From: Diphasiastrum complanatum
Lineage: Eukaryota > Streptophyta > Lycopodiopsida > Lycopodiales > Lycopodiaceae
Direction: 5' to 3'
Length of the DNA stretch: 64,000 nt
NCBI GenBank assembly: GCA_029204225.1
Contig: CM055097.1
Span: 124,001-188,000, forward strand
A program made the position numbers and the translations under genes. Positions 54,401-64,000 of the stretch are shown piece by piece. The notes under the pieces are model-generated. The model was given only the letters and a program-made list of their open reading frames with translations. It did not search any database and had not been told where the DNA came from. Every line of letters begins with the position of its first letter. The stretch's first letter is position 1.

Positions 54401-54600
54401 ATAACTAGAATTAGCATTCAATATATTGGCCATAAAGGGCACATAGTTCAATGTTGAGCAACTAGTCAGCATCTTATGATTGGAAAATTCACAGCATGTA
54501 TTTATTGCATGTTCTAAAGTTGGAAAACACTCATATACTTTCAAGTGATATGTCCTATATATTATGTATGTGTTTTACACATAGGTTTTAAAAATCTAAA
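51459..54600. other. Internal or flanking non-coding sequence
   Basis: The first ~130 bp match the leader beside the 40,449 PBS and then diverge. The remainder is T-rich and non-coding. A ~140-bp segment at 53,011-53,150 is repeated at 53,640-53,775. No gag or pol signal belonging to the LTR at 50,966 was found. Confidence 0.45.
53011..53775. repeat. Direct repeat pair, ~140 bp, ~630 bp apart
   Basis: Both copies share CTATCATTCTTGTTGAATTTC, then GAGTTGACTGCTGAA and GATCACCTATCA, then CATGCATATGTA. Copies differ by substitutions and small indels. Confidence 0.75.
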
Positions 54601-57266
54601 ACCTCACCCACTTTCCTCCTCCAAAGATTGATCCACACAGATCTATGCGGGCCTATGAGGACTATGTCCTTAGGTAAAGCCTTCTATTTCAGGACCTTCA
54701 TTAATGATATGTCACGCAAGACGTGGATTTACTTCTTGAAGAAAAAATCGGATGCATTTGCCACTTTTAAGAGCTTCAAAGCATTGGTCAGACAAGTAGG
54801 AAGATCAAAGTTCTAAGATCAGATAGCGGAGGTGAGTACAAGTCTATCGACTTCAATGATCTTTGTGATCAATGTGGGATCAAAAGACAATTTACGCAAG
54901 CTCATACTCCTGAACTCAATGGTGTAGTTGAGCGCAAAAATCGTACGATTGTGAAAAGTGCCAGACCTATACTAGCTGAGATGAAACTACCAAAAGATTT
55001 TTGGTCAAAAGCATTCAGTACGACAGTCTATCTTCAAAATAGAAGTCCTACCATTGCCATACCAAAGATAATACCTGAGGAGGCATTCACGAAGAAGAAG
55101 CCAAAGGTGAATCATTTGCGAATCTTTGGATGTAAGACCTTTGTACACATTCCTAAGGAAGAGAGACATAAGCTTGATGTAAAAGCTATAAAGTGTATAT
55201 TCCTAGGATATGATAATCGTGTGAAGGGCTATAGATATTTTGATCCAGTGGAGAACAAAATACATGTCAATCGTGATGTTATCTTTGATGAATCTAAGAT
55301 GTATGAAGACGAGGATAATGAGAAGACGGACACATCCAGTGGGAAAGATGGTACAGTGAGGATTCCTCCTGATGATGATCCATTTATTGACTTTCCTTGT
55401 GATGGACACGAGGATACACTTCATGATACTACTACTCAATCTCCAAAGACAGGTTGGAGAGGTAGAGATAAACCTTTTGGTGCAAAAAGGATTGAAGTTG
55501 CAGGTGACAAACGCAAGGAGAAAGATGTACCGTGGGATACATTTTTATCGGGAAGCCAATCACTTGACAAGAAGCTCCCTAAGTGGTTTGAGGGATTGAT
55601 GGAGAGCCGCGACATGGATGACTTTCCAGGATCATCTAGCCAGGGAGAGCTACGAAGATCAACAAGAGAGAAGACACAACCTGAAAGATATGAAGCAAAT
55701 TATGCTCTCTTATCTAGCATTATTCAAAGCAAAGATCCTTCGACTTATGTTGACGTGAAGGATGATGACATTTGGATCAAGGCCATGGAAGAGGAGATGG
55801 AGTCAATTGCTAAGCATAGCACATGGGACTTAGTGGAACCACCAGTTGGCAAGAAACCCATTGGTTGTAAATGGGTATACATGACTAAGTACCATGCAGA
55901 TGGAAGTATAGCAAAGCACAAAGCAAGATTGGTGATCAAAGGGTATGCAAAAAGTAAAGGGATCGACTGTGAGGAGACCTTTGCGCCAGTATGTAAGTGG
56001 AATACTCTACATCTACTTGTTGCTTTACCTTCACATTTTAGTTGGCCTTTGCATCAGATAGATGTAAAATCTGCTTTTCTAAATGGTGAGTTAGAAGAAG
56101 AGGTGTTCATGGATCAACCTGAAGGCTTTGTAGTGAAAGGATAGGAGAATAAAGTATGTCGCTTGAAGAAAGCACTTTATGGTCTTAAACAGACACCACA
56201 TGCATGGTACAGTAGGATTGATGCCTACTTTTGTTCCAAGGAGATGGTGAGAACACATTCTGATCCGAATCTTTATGTCTTATGCTTTGATGGTATGGTT
56301 GCTTTGATTGCTCTTTATGTTGATGACTTGATTATCACAAGAAATAATCAAGAGATGATAGACATGATCAAGAAAGACCTCATGGAACAATTCGAGATGA
56401 CAGATCTCAGCCTAATGCATTATTGTCTCGGAGTGGAGGTGTGGCAAAAAGGACACGAAGTGGGTCTTACACAGGTGAAGTATGTCAGAGAGTTGTTGCA
56501 CAGGTTCAGGTTGCAAGATTGCAAGCCAGTGAACACTCCTATTGAACTAGGTAAAAGGCTTTCTAAGCTTGACGAATCATAGCCATTTGATGCTACGTTG
56601 TATAGGCAATTAGTAGGGAGCTTGATCTATCTTATCATGACTAGACCATATTTTTGCTATGTTGTTGGTATTGTAAGTCAGTTTATAACAGCACCTACTG
56701 AAACGCATTGGAAGGCTGCCAAACGCATTTTGCGATATGTCAAAGGCACTTCCAATTATGGCTTGGTGTACAGGAAGCATGAGGGTTTACCTGAGTTATG
56801 TGGCTATGTGGATGCGGATTGGGGAGGTGACTATGATGATCGTAGATCCACCACATGGTATGTATTCCAGCTTTGTGGCAGTTGCTTTTCTTGGTCTAGT
56901 AAAAAGCAAAGTAAAGTTGTTTTATCTACAACAGAAGCAAAGTATAAGGCAATGTGTAGTGCAGCACATGAAGCTATATGGTTGAGGCAAATCTTAGATG
57001 AAGTTGGCATGAAACAGGAAAATTCCACGACTATACATAGCGACAATCAGAGTGGCATTCAGCTAGCAAAGAATCCAGTGTTCCATGCAAGAACCAAACA
57101 CATTGAGATTCAATATCACTTTATAAGTGAGAGGCTGTTGAGTCGTGAAATTCATGTTGTTCATTGTAGTACGGACGAACAACTAGCTGACATTTTCACT
57201 AAGTCACTTATTAGAGAAAAGTTTGATAAGTCTAGATCAAGGCTTTCTGTACTTAAAGTTTGTTGA
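54601..57266 (+). pseudogene. Copia D pol: integrase, reverse transcriptase, RNase H; three interruptions
   Basis: It opens at IHTDLCGPM (first integrase Asp). A frame change near 54,810 precedes RSDSGGEYKSIDF (second Asp) and ELNGVVERKNRT (Glu). The long frame 54,951-56,144 continues through the integrase C-terminus (IFGCKTFVHI, KCIFLGYDNRVKGYRYF) into RT (GCKWVYMTKYHADGS, HQIDVKSAFLNGEL). A stop at 56,142 and another at 56,580 interrupt an otherwise continuous frame: KKALYGLKQTPHAWY, LYVDDLIIT (catalytic), LVGSLIYL, then RNase H (DADWGGDYDDRRS, STTEAKY, EQLADIFTKSL). Gag, protease and pre-integrase are missing. It is the most complete copia RT in the window. Confidence 0.92.
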
Positions 57267-57605
57267 ATTTAAAGCTGTGTATATGACTGTATAAAAAATA
57301 GACTCTACTTTAAGTGAGAGAGTTAGAATTAAAGTAGAACTATTATGTTACTGTACTGTGGGTCCTATCAGTAGATAAGGTCCAGTTGGCCTTGCCACAA
57401 GGCGAGTCGCCGGGATACGCGTCCCGTCAACGGCAACCTGGGCCATGCATGGGTTGCCATAGTGAAGAACTATATGTACAATGTATTTTTGTTTTGAGAA
57501 ATACACTACGTGAGCTTGGTGTGGAGAGTGCTTTATGTCTGTGTTATTGTGTAGCATGATCTGTGTTCCTGTTCGAAGCAAATGCTTAAGTGTCTTTACA
57601 ACAAG
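57267..57605 (+). repeat. Copia D 3' LTR, boundaries approximate
   Basis: Follows the pol stop. It shares a recognisable core with 61,520-61,620: CCCGT(C/A)(A/G)ACGGC(A/T)AC(C/T)TGGG...GCATGGGTTGCCA / GGGTAGCC...AAGAA, then ATGTACA. GC-rich short palindromes (GGCGAGTCGCC) lie in this core. Confidence 0.55.
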
Positions 57606-58160
57606 AGTCTAAGAACTCGTGCAATTGATGTTTGAGTCAAAACGACAGTGTGCGAGTTTGTTCTTGAAGATTTTTTTGTGAAAAAGCTATGTTTGCGTCG
57701 ACTTTTTGACAGAGGTTGGCTCCAAAGAACTCGCACGGTCAAAAGGAGTTGGCATTGTTGGATCTGAACTCCTGATGATGGACGAGTTTATTGAGCTGAT
57801 TTAGTATGGGATCTTTGCCAAATAACAAGCCAAAATAGCTGATTGGTACACTTTTTGGCCGTATAGAAACTCACACAAAAAAACATTCGGAAAGCTGATG
57901 TTCTGCTCAAGCTCTGTGCTAGTGGTGTTTGGTATAAAAAAATTGAAAAACTTAAAAAGCTGCTTAAAAAAGACTTAAAAAACTGAGCCAAGTGCCTTGG
58001 TTCTTCTCCCTATCCAAAAATAGTGTAGTACGGTAGCTTGAAGGGAAGAGGGTGTAGTGAAAACAAAAAGATTAATGCAAAAAAAAGAATGGTAAAAGGA
58101 AATGGGCAATAGAACTAATAGAAGTATTAAAGAGAAATGAGCAATAGATGGAATTATAAG
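57606..58160. other. Non-coding internal sequence beside the 58,161 PBS
   Basis: No gene. Contains AACTCG/CGAGTT words also seen near 50,700-50,850 and A-rich stretches like those beside the 48,086 PBS. Confidence 0.4.
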
Positions 58161-58176
58161 AGCGGCAACGAAGCCA
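58161..58176 (-). other. Primer-binding site, second copy of the atypical type
   Basis: Minus strand TGGCTTCGTTGCCGCT, one difference from that at 48,086. Confidence 0.55.
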
Positions 58177-58177
58177 A

Positions 58178-59018
58178 TGTTGTAGTTTTAGTTTCTTTTC
58201 TAAGTTCTATCATGGCGGTCTTCCATCTAATAGAGTTAGAAATGATCCTAAAGGTTGTTGTGTAGGGTGAGTATGGGTAAGTTCCACTCAAATCATGGTT
58301 CTATTAGTTGATTAATCTTCTTCTAAGGTGGTCTCCCTACTAGAAGATTATCCTAGTTATAAGAGAGTGCACTTTAATTCTAGGACCACTATGGCTGCCC
58401 TCAACTAGTAATCTCTTACTGAACTTCTAAATAATCCTACTTAACTCCACAAGGAAATTAGAGAAACAAGGTGAGATAAACAATTATCCCATAAGTACAT
58501 TTACCATAAAACAAATCAATTGGAGGAAAGCCAAGTGGGGCTCGAGCACCTATCCAAGGTATTCTTTACACCAATGGGAACACAAGATAACATAAAAAGA
58601 TAGCACAAAAGAGTGGTCTATTATAACAATAGCTTATACAAGTGTTATGGAAGGCCCACCTCCACTCCTATATATGCCAAGAGTGGTGGGCTATGTTTTA
58701 TTGTGCTTATGGGACTAACTTAAGCTTATTTCTAACTAACTTCTAAATTGCCTTCTCTAATCAAATGATGTGCACTTATCTTAATGAACTTAGGATTTCA
58801 ATCTTAAACTTAGACTTTCTAAGTTGAACTATTACAGATGGTTGTTGTAATAGTTAAACTTCAATAGTAAAAGGTCTAAGTATAAGGTTTTCCTAAGCCT
58901 TTATCTGCTCTACCAATATAATTTACTTGTGGGCTTACAAAACACATGCCACAATAAATTCTTAAACTTGAAAGACCTTGGGCTAATCATAAGGGCTAAC
59001 AATATTTAATTATAATTA
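58178..59018 (-). repeat. LTR next to the 58,161 PBS, related to 48,103
   Basis: Shares the PBS-proximal end and the CCACTCCTATATATGCC...GAGTGGTGGG segment (about 58,660-58,690) with the other copy. The outer end is taken as the junction with copia E and is approximate. Confidence 0.5.
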
Positions 59019-59545
59019 CTACTTACAGTCAATAATTTGCTTGCTAGGTGGCAGCTCCATAATCTTCCTGGTCTGGTTTTTTATAAGGGATTGATAATCC
59101 TTATCCATGGTCTCCTTCCAAAGATTTGAATTAGTTTGGTCCATTGTCTCTTGGTAGATTATACCTTCTACCAAGAGGCAATGGACTAGACTGACATAAA
59201 GTAGCATGCTGATTCACCATTAACAAATATGGCTAGAATAGTCCTTGTTCTTGTATATCTTCTTGGAATGATAGGCTGCTACTCAAGATATCTTTGGTCT
59301 TCTTCTTATTATTCACTCTCATTCAAGTGAATTTTTATAGCATTTACTTCAATAGGATTTGAAAGTTCTGTTGAAAACTCTTCTTTACCTTTAAGATTCA
59401 AAAATTGATCTTCAAGGATGATGACCTCCCTGCTCACAAGAATCTTTCTTGTAAAAGGGTTAAAAAGTTCATAAGCTTTATCAATACTTGAATAACCAAC
59501 AAAGATAGTTTTGATGTAGAGTTATCTAGCTTCTTTTCCAGTTCA
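59019..59545 (-). pseudogene. Copia E integrase C-terminus and RT start
   Basis: Frames include KTIFVGYSSIDKAYELFNPFTRKILVSREVI (integrase C-terminal pattern, about 59,515-59,420) and, at 59,207-59,019, LWKETMDKDYQSLIKNQTRKIMELPPSKQIIDCK, the linker into RT, which normally reads W..AM..E..SL.KN.TW.L. RT is cut off by the LTR region at about 59,018. Confidence 0.75.
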
Positions 59546-59770
59546 TTACATTCTTTGGAATGCGATTATGTGTGTAACAAAATCACACTCCAAATACATG
59601 TACTTGCATTGGGCGATCTTTGCCCTTGCAACACCACCTTTATTGAACTTCTCTCGATATTGTTTCCCATACACACATGACTCACGCATCGTCTTCAAGT
59701 GGTCTTCCATCATAGGAAATCCTCTCACCATTTCCAGTCTCCTCGTCAAGCTAAGGCTTCCTAGGTTCAA
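59546..59770 (-). pseudogene. Copia E GAG-pre-integrase joined to integrase C-terminal segment
   Basis: The open frame begins NLGSLSLTRRLEMVRGFP (pre-integrase helix after the lost H..LGH) and has the CVYGKQYREKF zinc block in which the first Cys appears as Ser (RESCVYGK). It then jumps at about 59,630 to CKYMYLECDFVTHI, near the integrase C-terminus. The whole catalytic core is deleted. Confidence 0.75.
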
Positions 59771-60225
59771 ATGACCAAGCCTTTTATGCCACAGTTCAGC
59801 GATGGAACGGACGAGATAAGTCCATGTTGCCCCCTAATTGTAGCATTCAACCTGTACAATTTAGTGTTGGACTCTCTTATACCATCCGCAATGACTTTGA
59901 ACTTTTGGTTCACATCCTTCACAAAGCAACGATCATGGACAAATTCTACTCTCAACTTTTGATCAGTAATGACACCAACAAAAAGTAGATTTTTATTCAA
60001 ACCTGGTACATAAAATACCTCCTTGATCGTCCTACTTTTGCCATCAGGTAGTTGGATGAAAATGGTGCCTATCCCCTTGATCTTGCACACATCACCATTT
60101 GCTTGTAAAACAGACATTCCATTATCCAACTCTCTCAAGCTGCTGAACCAATCTTTGTTACCTGTCATGTGTCTTGTGGCTCCTGACTCAATGTACCACG
60201 CTTGATCATCTTGATTAGATGACAA
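59767..60225 (-). pseudogene. Copia E protease region
   Basis: WYIESGATRHMTGNKDWFSSL: the catalytic Asp of the Asp-Ser-Gly triplet is replaced by Glu. It continues with the usual copia sheet pattern (VLQANGDVCKIKGIGTI, VFYVPGLNKNLLFVG) and ends toward the pre-integrase helix (LNCGIKGLVI, frame-shifted HLNLG). Confidence 0.85.
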
Positions 60226-60227
60226 TG

Positions 60228-60512
60228 CTAATATGAAGATGCTAGAGTGTTCAATCTCTCGACAAGGTTACCTGCTTGCTTTGGTTTTCCCTTGCCTAAT
60301 TCCGCCAAGAATTTCTGGCATTCACTCTTCCAATGGCCCTTTTTGCCGCAATGGAAGCATTTGCCCTTCTTCTTGGTCTTGCTGGAAGATCCCTCATCCT
60401 CCTGAGTCTTGGTGAATTGTTGCTTAGACTTTTTCTTGCCCTTGCCCTTGCCTTGTTTTTGGCGTGTTGCAAGTGCTTGGTCGTCAGTATTTTGACGTCT
60501 AACTTTCACCAT
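60228..60512 (-). pseudogene. Copia E Gag C-terminus with zinc knuckle
   Basis: Lys-rich basic stretch (KQGKGKGKKKSKQQ) then CFHCGKKGHWKSECQKF (CX2CX4HX4C). It ends in AGNLVERLNTLASSY next to the protease frame. Confidence 0.85.
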
Positions 60513-60535
60513 TTCTCATCATTTCTCTTCTTGCA

Positions 60536-61183
60536 TCAAGATTCATGTGAGCTTGTCAAAGTTGGCAATCTTTCTCTTGATGTTATTCCTCTCACGAACA
60601 TCTGACAAGGTTCTGCAATGCCGCACAATGCATTGTGCACTAGCTCTTTACGTATGTGCTCACCAATAGAGTGTAGTTCATCCCTCATCATCTTTATTCT
60701 GGTCATGTATGTCTGAATGTGCTCTCCTTGCTCCATGCGGGCACTATTCAGTTTTGACTTCAGAAACATAATTCTTGATGGATTTGACGTCTTGAACAGC
60801 TCCTTTAGTACATCCTATGCCTGTCTGGGTGTAACAACATTACAAATGTGTGTAATGATGTGATCCTTTACTGACAAGTTGATATAAGTCAAGGCTCTTC
60901 TTGCTCTTCTATCAAATGCTTTGATGTCAGCTTCGTTCGCCGGTCTTCTCTCGTCGCCCGTGATGATATCCCACAGTTCCTTCTCTATTAGTATGTTTTT
61001 CATTTTGAATTTCCACACTGCATAGTTGGAAATCCCATCCAATTTGCTACTTTCACTCAAAATGGACTCTCCCATGTTTGCCATCCCAAAAACGCTAAAA
61101 CTGCAACCGTAGGCTAAAAAATGTATGTTGAGACCAATTGTGCAGCGTCGCCTTCCGAAATGCACTTTGTTGCCAACTCCCAA
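60536..61183 (-). pseudogene. Copia E Gag N-terminal and central parts, frameshifted
   Basis: The 61,183-60,815 frame contains SESSKLDGISNYAVWKFKMKNILIEKELWDIITG and AFDRRARRALTYINLSVKDHI. The next frame (60,769-60,536) continues LKSKLNSARMEQGEHIQTYMTRIKMMRDEL and FVRGITSRERLPTL. The start around 61,080 (MGESILSESSKLDG) is more typical of the family than the upstream Met. Confidence 0.85.
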
Positions 61184-61440
61184 CTACGTGACCAGTATAA
61201 TGGTGAAGTCACTTTTGGCACACTCCAAACACTTTCTCCATGGAGATCACTCTTTTTTGAGGTACCGTACTTGCAGGTACAGTTCAGGTGCCCTTCGTTT
61301 GGAGGTTATAGCCTTTTGTTTGGGTCAAATAAGCTTAAGGACTAGAAAATAAGGGCTTTTCATGTTTTTGAACTATTTCTTCTTCTTGAAATATCTTGAA
61401 ACAGTTAGAAATCAACTTGTGATCTGATTCAATAGTATAA
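61184..61440. other. Copia E leader remnant
   Basis: Non-coding. The expected PBS and LTR of copia E are missing because the opposite-strand LTR begins here. Confidence 0.4.
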
Positions 61441-61868
61441 GCTCTAAATGTGATGATGTACTTAGTGTACAGTTTATTTTGTTTACTGTATATGGTTGTG
61501 ATCGGGACGTGCCGTTAGGATATATTTTTTGGGCATTGATCCCGTAGACGGCTACTTGGGTTAGCCGGGTAGCCACACATAGGAAGAATTAGCATGTACA
61601 GAGTTATTTACAGTACTTGCTATACTTGGGGGCATGTCCCAAGTTCGTCGATCAAATTTGGCCATATTGGGCCCGACCTTAGTTTCACAGGTGGTAGGCC
61701 AATTTTAGGACACCTGCCTTTTCATGCAATTTGTGAATACTCTATATGTACAGTGTCTCTTTGTAATCTAATAGCTTTCGTTGTGCCATCTATGAGAGCT
61801 TGTGAGGAGTGGCTATGGTGATTGTGTGATGTGATCTGCATACTGCACTAGATCCTAACAAAATTTCA
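61441..61868 (+). repeat. 5' LTR, plus orientation, related to the copia D 3' LTR; start approximate
   Basis: The inner end is fixed by the PBS at 61,872. The core at 61,520-61,620 matches 57,410-57,475 of the copia D 3' LTR. The outer end is placed near TGTGATGATGTAC at 61,449 or slightly before. Confidence 0.6.
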
Positions 61869-61871
61869 ACT

Positions 61872-61884
61872 TGGTATCAGAGCG
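61872..61884 (+). other. Primer-binding site
   Basis: TGGTATCAGAGCG, initiator tRNA-Met type, three bases after a CA end. Confidence 0.85.
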
Positions 61885-64000
61885 TCAGGGTGATGCAGGT
61901 ATGCACGATCTGGTGGAGCTATGAAATAGCGTCTTTCACCATGAAAAATAGCACTCGGAGCATCTCAGGAGAGAGGACTCCATACGGGGTATTGGCAGTC
62001 CGGATGGCATAAGACAACAAAGTTCCTTCGATCGGAGCTTCGGGGAAGATCAGAATGATCATCGTAGCTGGATTCTAGGGAGAATTCACGGAGAAATCTT
62101 GTAGTTCTAATGATTTCGGGGAGATCATCGATGATGGCTAAGTAAGTGACTATGTAGGCAGCCGATTGAAGCAATTGGATTTGCAGCAGAGCTGTAAAGA
62201 ACAGTGTTACACAGCCAGGGCAGCTTATAGGGTGTAATTGGGTGGAAATCGGTGAAAATTTTAGAAATTTCTGGTTTCATGGGGTGTTGACGGTTTGGTG
62301 AAAAAATCAGCCTATTTGGAGTCAATAGTGCACCAATTTTAGAGCGATAAATTGCCTCAGAGATGCCTTGAGGTAGGGCGACCTCAGCTAGGCAGGTAAC
62401 TACAAGAGAAAGCTCAGTAAAAGTCTGAGCAAAGCCCAAGTATTTTCTATTCTTCTCTAGCTAGGGTTTACAGGTGAAAATTCTTGGATTTCTCTTTGTA
62501 CAAAACTGTTTGTCATGATGTGAGAAGCCAAGGAAGGGCACAATTGATGGGCGCTATAGGCTGTAGACAGCCGTGGACAGCCACGATGTATCTGAGGAGC
62601 TGGATCAGATCTATGGGGGCGTCAGAAAACCTTGGTATTAGCCATAGCTGGGAGCTATGAAGAAAGAGGTCAGAAGAGGAGGAGGGAACTCGCGCGCGGT
62701 GAGACGGGCCAGGCGCGTAGCACTTCGGAGGGTCCAGCGGCTGCAGGAGCATTGTTCATCGCGCAGGTGCAAGCAAAACCGTAGGATGGGGTCCTACGAA
62801 GATCGACGGCCAAGGTGAATTGTTTGGGAAATGATCTGGACCACAAGATGGAAGGTGGCCGTTGGATGGAAGGTGAAGGGACTTGAAGGGCAAAGGCACC
62901 CTTCTCTTCATAAAAAATTTGCAATGTGAAATTCGTTGAAGGGACCCGAAGTCCAGAATGGACTTCACTTCATTAAAAATCTTCATCATGAAGAAATAGC
63001 TCAAATTTGCAAGTCATTCTTTGGAAAGGGATAACTTTGCCAAAATGACCCCTGAAACTGGCTGCTAAGAGCCAGCAGATAGATCGACGTCATAGATAGG
63101 GAGAAACATGTTTTGGGGAGTTTTCATTACCATTCTATCGAGCGGAGTGCAGGTGACCTAGTGATGGGCTACATTTGCTATTTGGGTACCGTAGGGCCAA
63201 ATTTGAGAAAATTTTGGCTGCTACAAGGCGGTACAATGAGGCATTATCGCTTTAGAATCATTATTACTTACTTTTGACAAGGTAACAAGGTGTTTAGAAG
63301 CAGTAAATGCAGTATGGGAGCGAATGGTAGCGGAATCGTGTGGAGAAAGCTAGTTTTGGCGACGGAAGTGCAGTTTGGCGTCGTGACTACTCATCATTGG
63401 CGACAATTTTGAGAGGGCAAGCAATCACAAGTGAGAGGTAGGCATGGTATGCCAGTTACAAGTGAAAAATTCTTGTGATCAGGTTCAACTTTTGGGGTTC
63501 GAACCAACCAATGTCAAGTGGCATTTTGGGGAACGCTCTCACAGGTATGATCGGCAGTGGCATTGTCGAGTCAGGTGATAGCTGCATTGACACACGCATC
63601 TGTAGCTTGGAAATTTCTCGTTCGGAGGGAAATATGGGCTAGCTTGGAGGTACACACATATCGGCAGTCACAGGTGATGGAAGTGCAAGGTGGTGCCAAT
63701 TGAAAGCCATTGGGCAAGATAGCGGACTTGCATTGGACGAGCTGTGTGTGGGACACGTAGAGGATGAAGAACGGTTCAATAATCACACTTTGGATGCTCT
63801 TGGTGATTGGTGAGAGTAATGATTTTGCGGTTTTGCAGTCGGTAAGTCAATTTTAGATCAAGCCATTGTAGCTGTGGAGCATTGTATCAGGTTTGTCATC
63901 GAAGAGATACACGTGTGCAGATCGTTTGGTTTGGGCCAGGGAAGATCTCACAGGTTCACTTGGAGGGATATTGGCATGCACAATCATGTGAGGGACTTGA
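61885..64000 (+). other. Internal domain without coding capacity, runs off the right edge
   Basis: At least 2.1 kb downstream of an LTR and PBS with no copia or Ty3 Gag motif in any frame. It is G-rich and GC-richer than neighbouring spacers, with recurring CACAGGT and GGCAGT words. Either a very long leader or a large non-autonomous (LARD-type) internal domain. Small minus-strand frames here are not supported. Confidence 0.5.

Noticed and set aside
62125-63004. Minus-strand frames near the right edge
   Set aside because: Several short overlapping frames without motifs, within a non-coding internal domain.
1-64000. CRISPR array, prokaryotic operon or phage
   Set aside because: Repeats are tandem without spacers or are LTRs, and all recognisable proteins are eukaryotic retrotransposon products.

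Overview
This window looks like a piece of a large, repeat-packed land-plant nuclear genome. The reasons are Ty3/gypsy chromovirus pol genes with C-terminal chromodomains, several Ty1/copia elements, an L1-type LINE, primer-binding sites complementary to initiator tRNA-Met (TGGTATCAGAGC) at most LTRs, and long AT-rich spacers with (CT)n arrays. The lineage cannot be fixed from the sequence. I found no convincing single-copy host gene. Nearly every protein-coding signal is a retrotransposon gene, and most are broken by stops, frameshifts, internal deletions or nested insertions.

Layout, 1-19 kb. A minus-strand LINE (ORF1 plus the start of the ORF2 endonuclease) occupies 1-1.57 kb. A Ty3 chromovirus, called G1 here, occupies 1.58-5.56 kb on the minus strand (RT, protease, gag, leader, PBS, LTR). 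Its integrase-chromodomain half and second LTR lie on the plus strand at 14.95-17.06 kb. Both LTRs are 358 bp, both abut the same 5-bp target duplication, and both interrupt the same LINE reverse-transcriptase gene. This means one insertion was later split by an inversion of about 13.4 kb. Inside the inverted block are two LINE fragments, a degraded chromovirus (G2, 6.4-8.3 kb), a copia element (copia A, 8.5-13.4 kb) containing a nested opposite-strand copia 5' end, and a third Ty3 fragment (G3, 13.4-14.9 kb).

Layout, 19-31 kb. This stretch is mostly non-coding, AT-rich or T-rich sequence with scattered retroelement relics, four (CT)n arrays, degenerate tandem repeats and a perfect 28-bp inverted repeat. 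One minus-strand coding-like stretch near 29.6-30.1 kb could not be identified.

Layout, 31-51 kb. Two related copia elements (C1 at 31.3-34.8 kb, C2 at 41.0-44.5 kb) encode gag, protease and integrase-side domains. They lack a recognisable reverse transcriptase and RNase H and carry a shared, unrecognised 3' region instead. Between and beyond them are two head-to-head copies of another LTR family, a gag-like gene with a long non-coding leader, a broken reverse-transcriptase-like gene (46.6-47.6 kb, possibly Penelope-like), an LTR with a different type of PBS, and a broken Ty3-like gag.

Layout, 51-64 kb. A plus-strand copia pol (copia D, 54.6-57.3 kb) retains integrase, RT and RNase H with only three interruptions. 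A minus-strand copia (copia E, 59.0-61.2 kb) has lost its integrase core. The right edge is an LTR plus PBS followed by at least 2.1 kb with no gag or pol.

The genes do not form a cooperating pathway. They are layers of retrotransposon insertion, decay and rearrangement. The most informative observation is the inverted G1 element. The most novel candidates are the RT-less copia pair with its shared 3' region and the RT-like gene at 46.6-47.6 kb.
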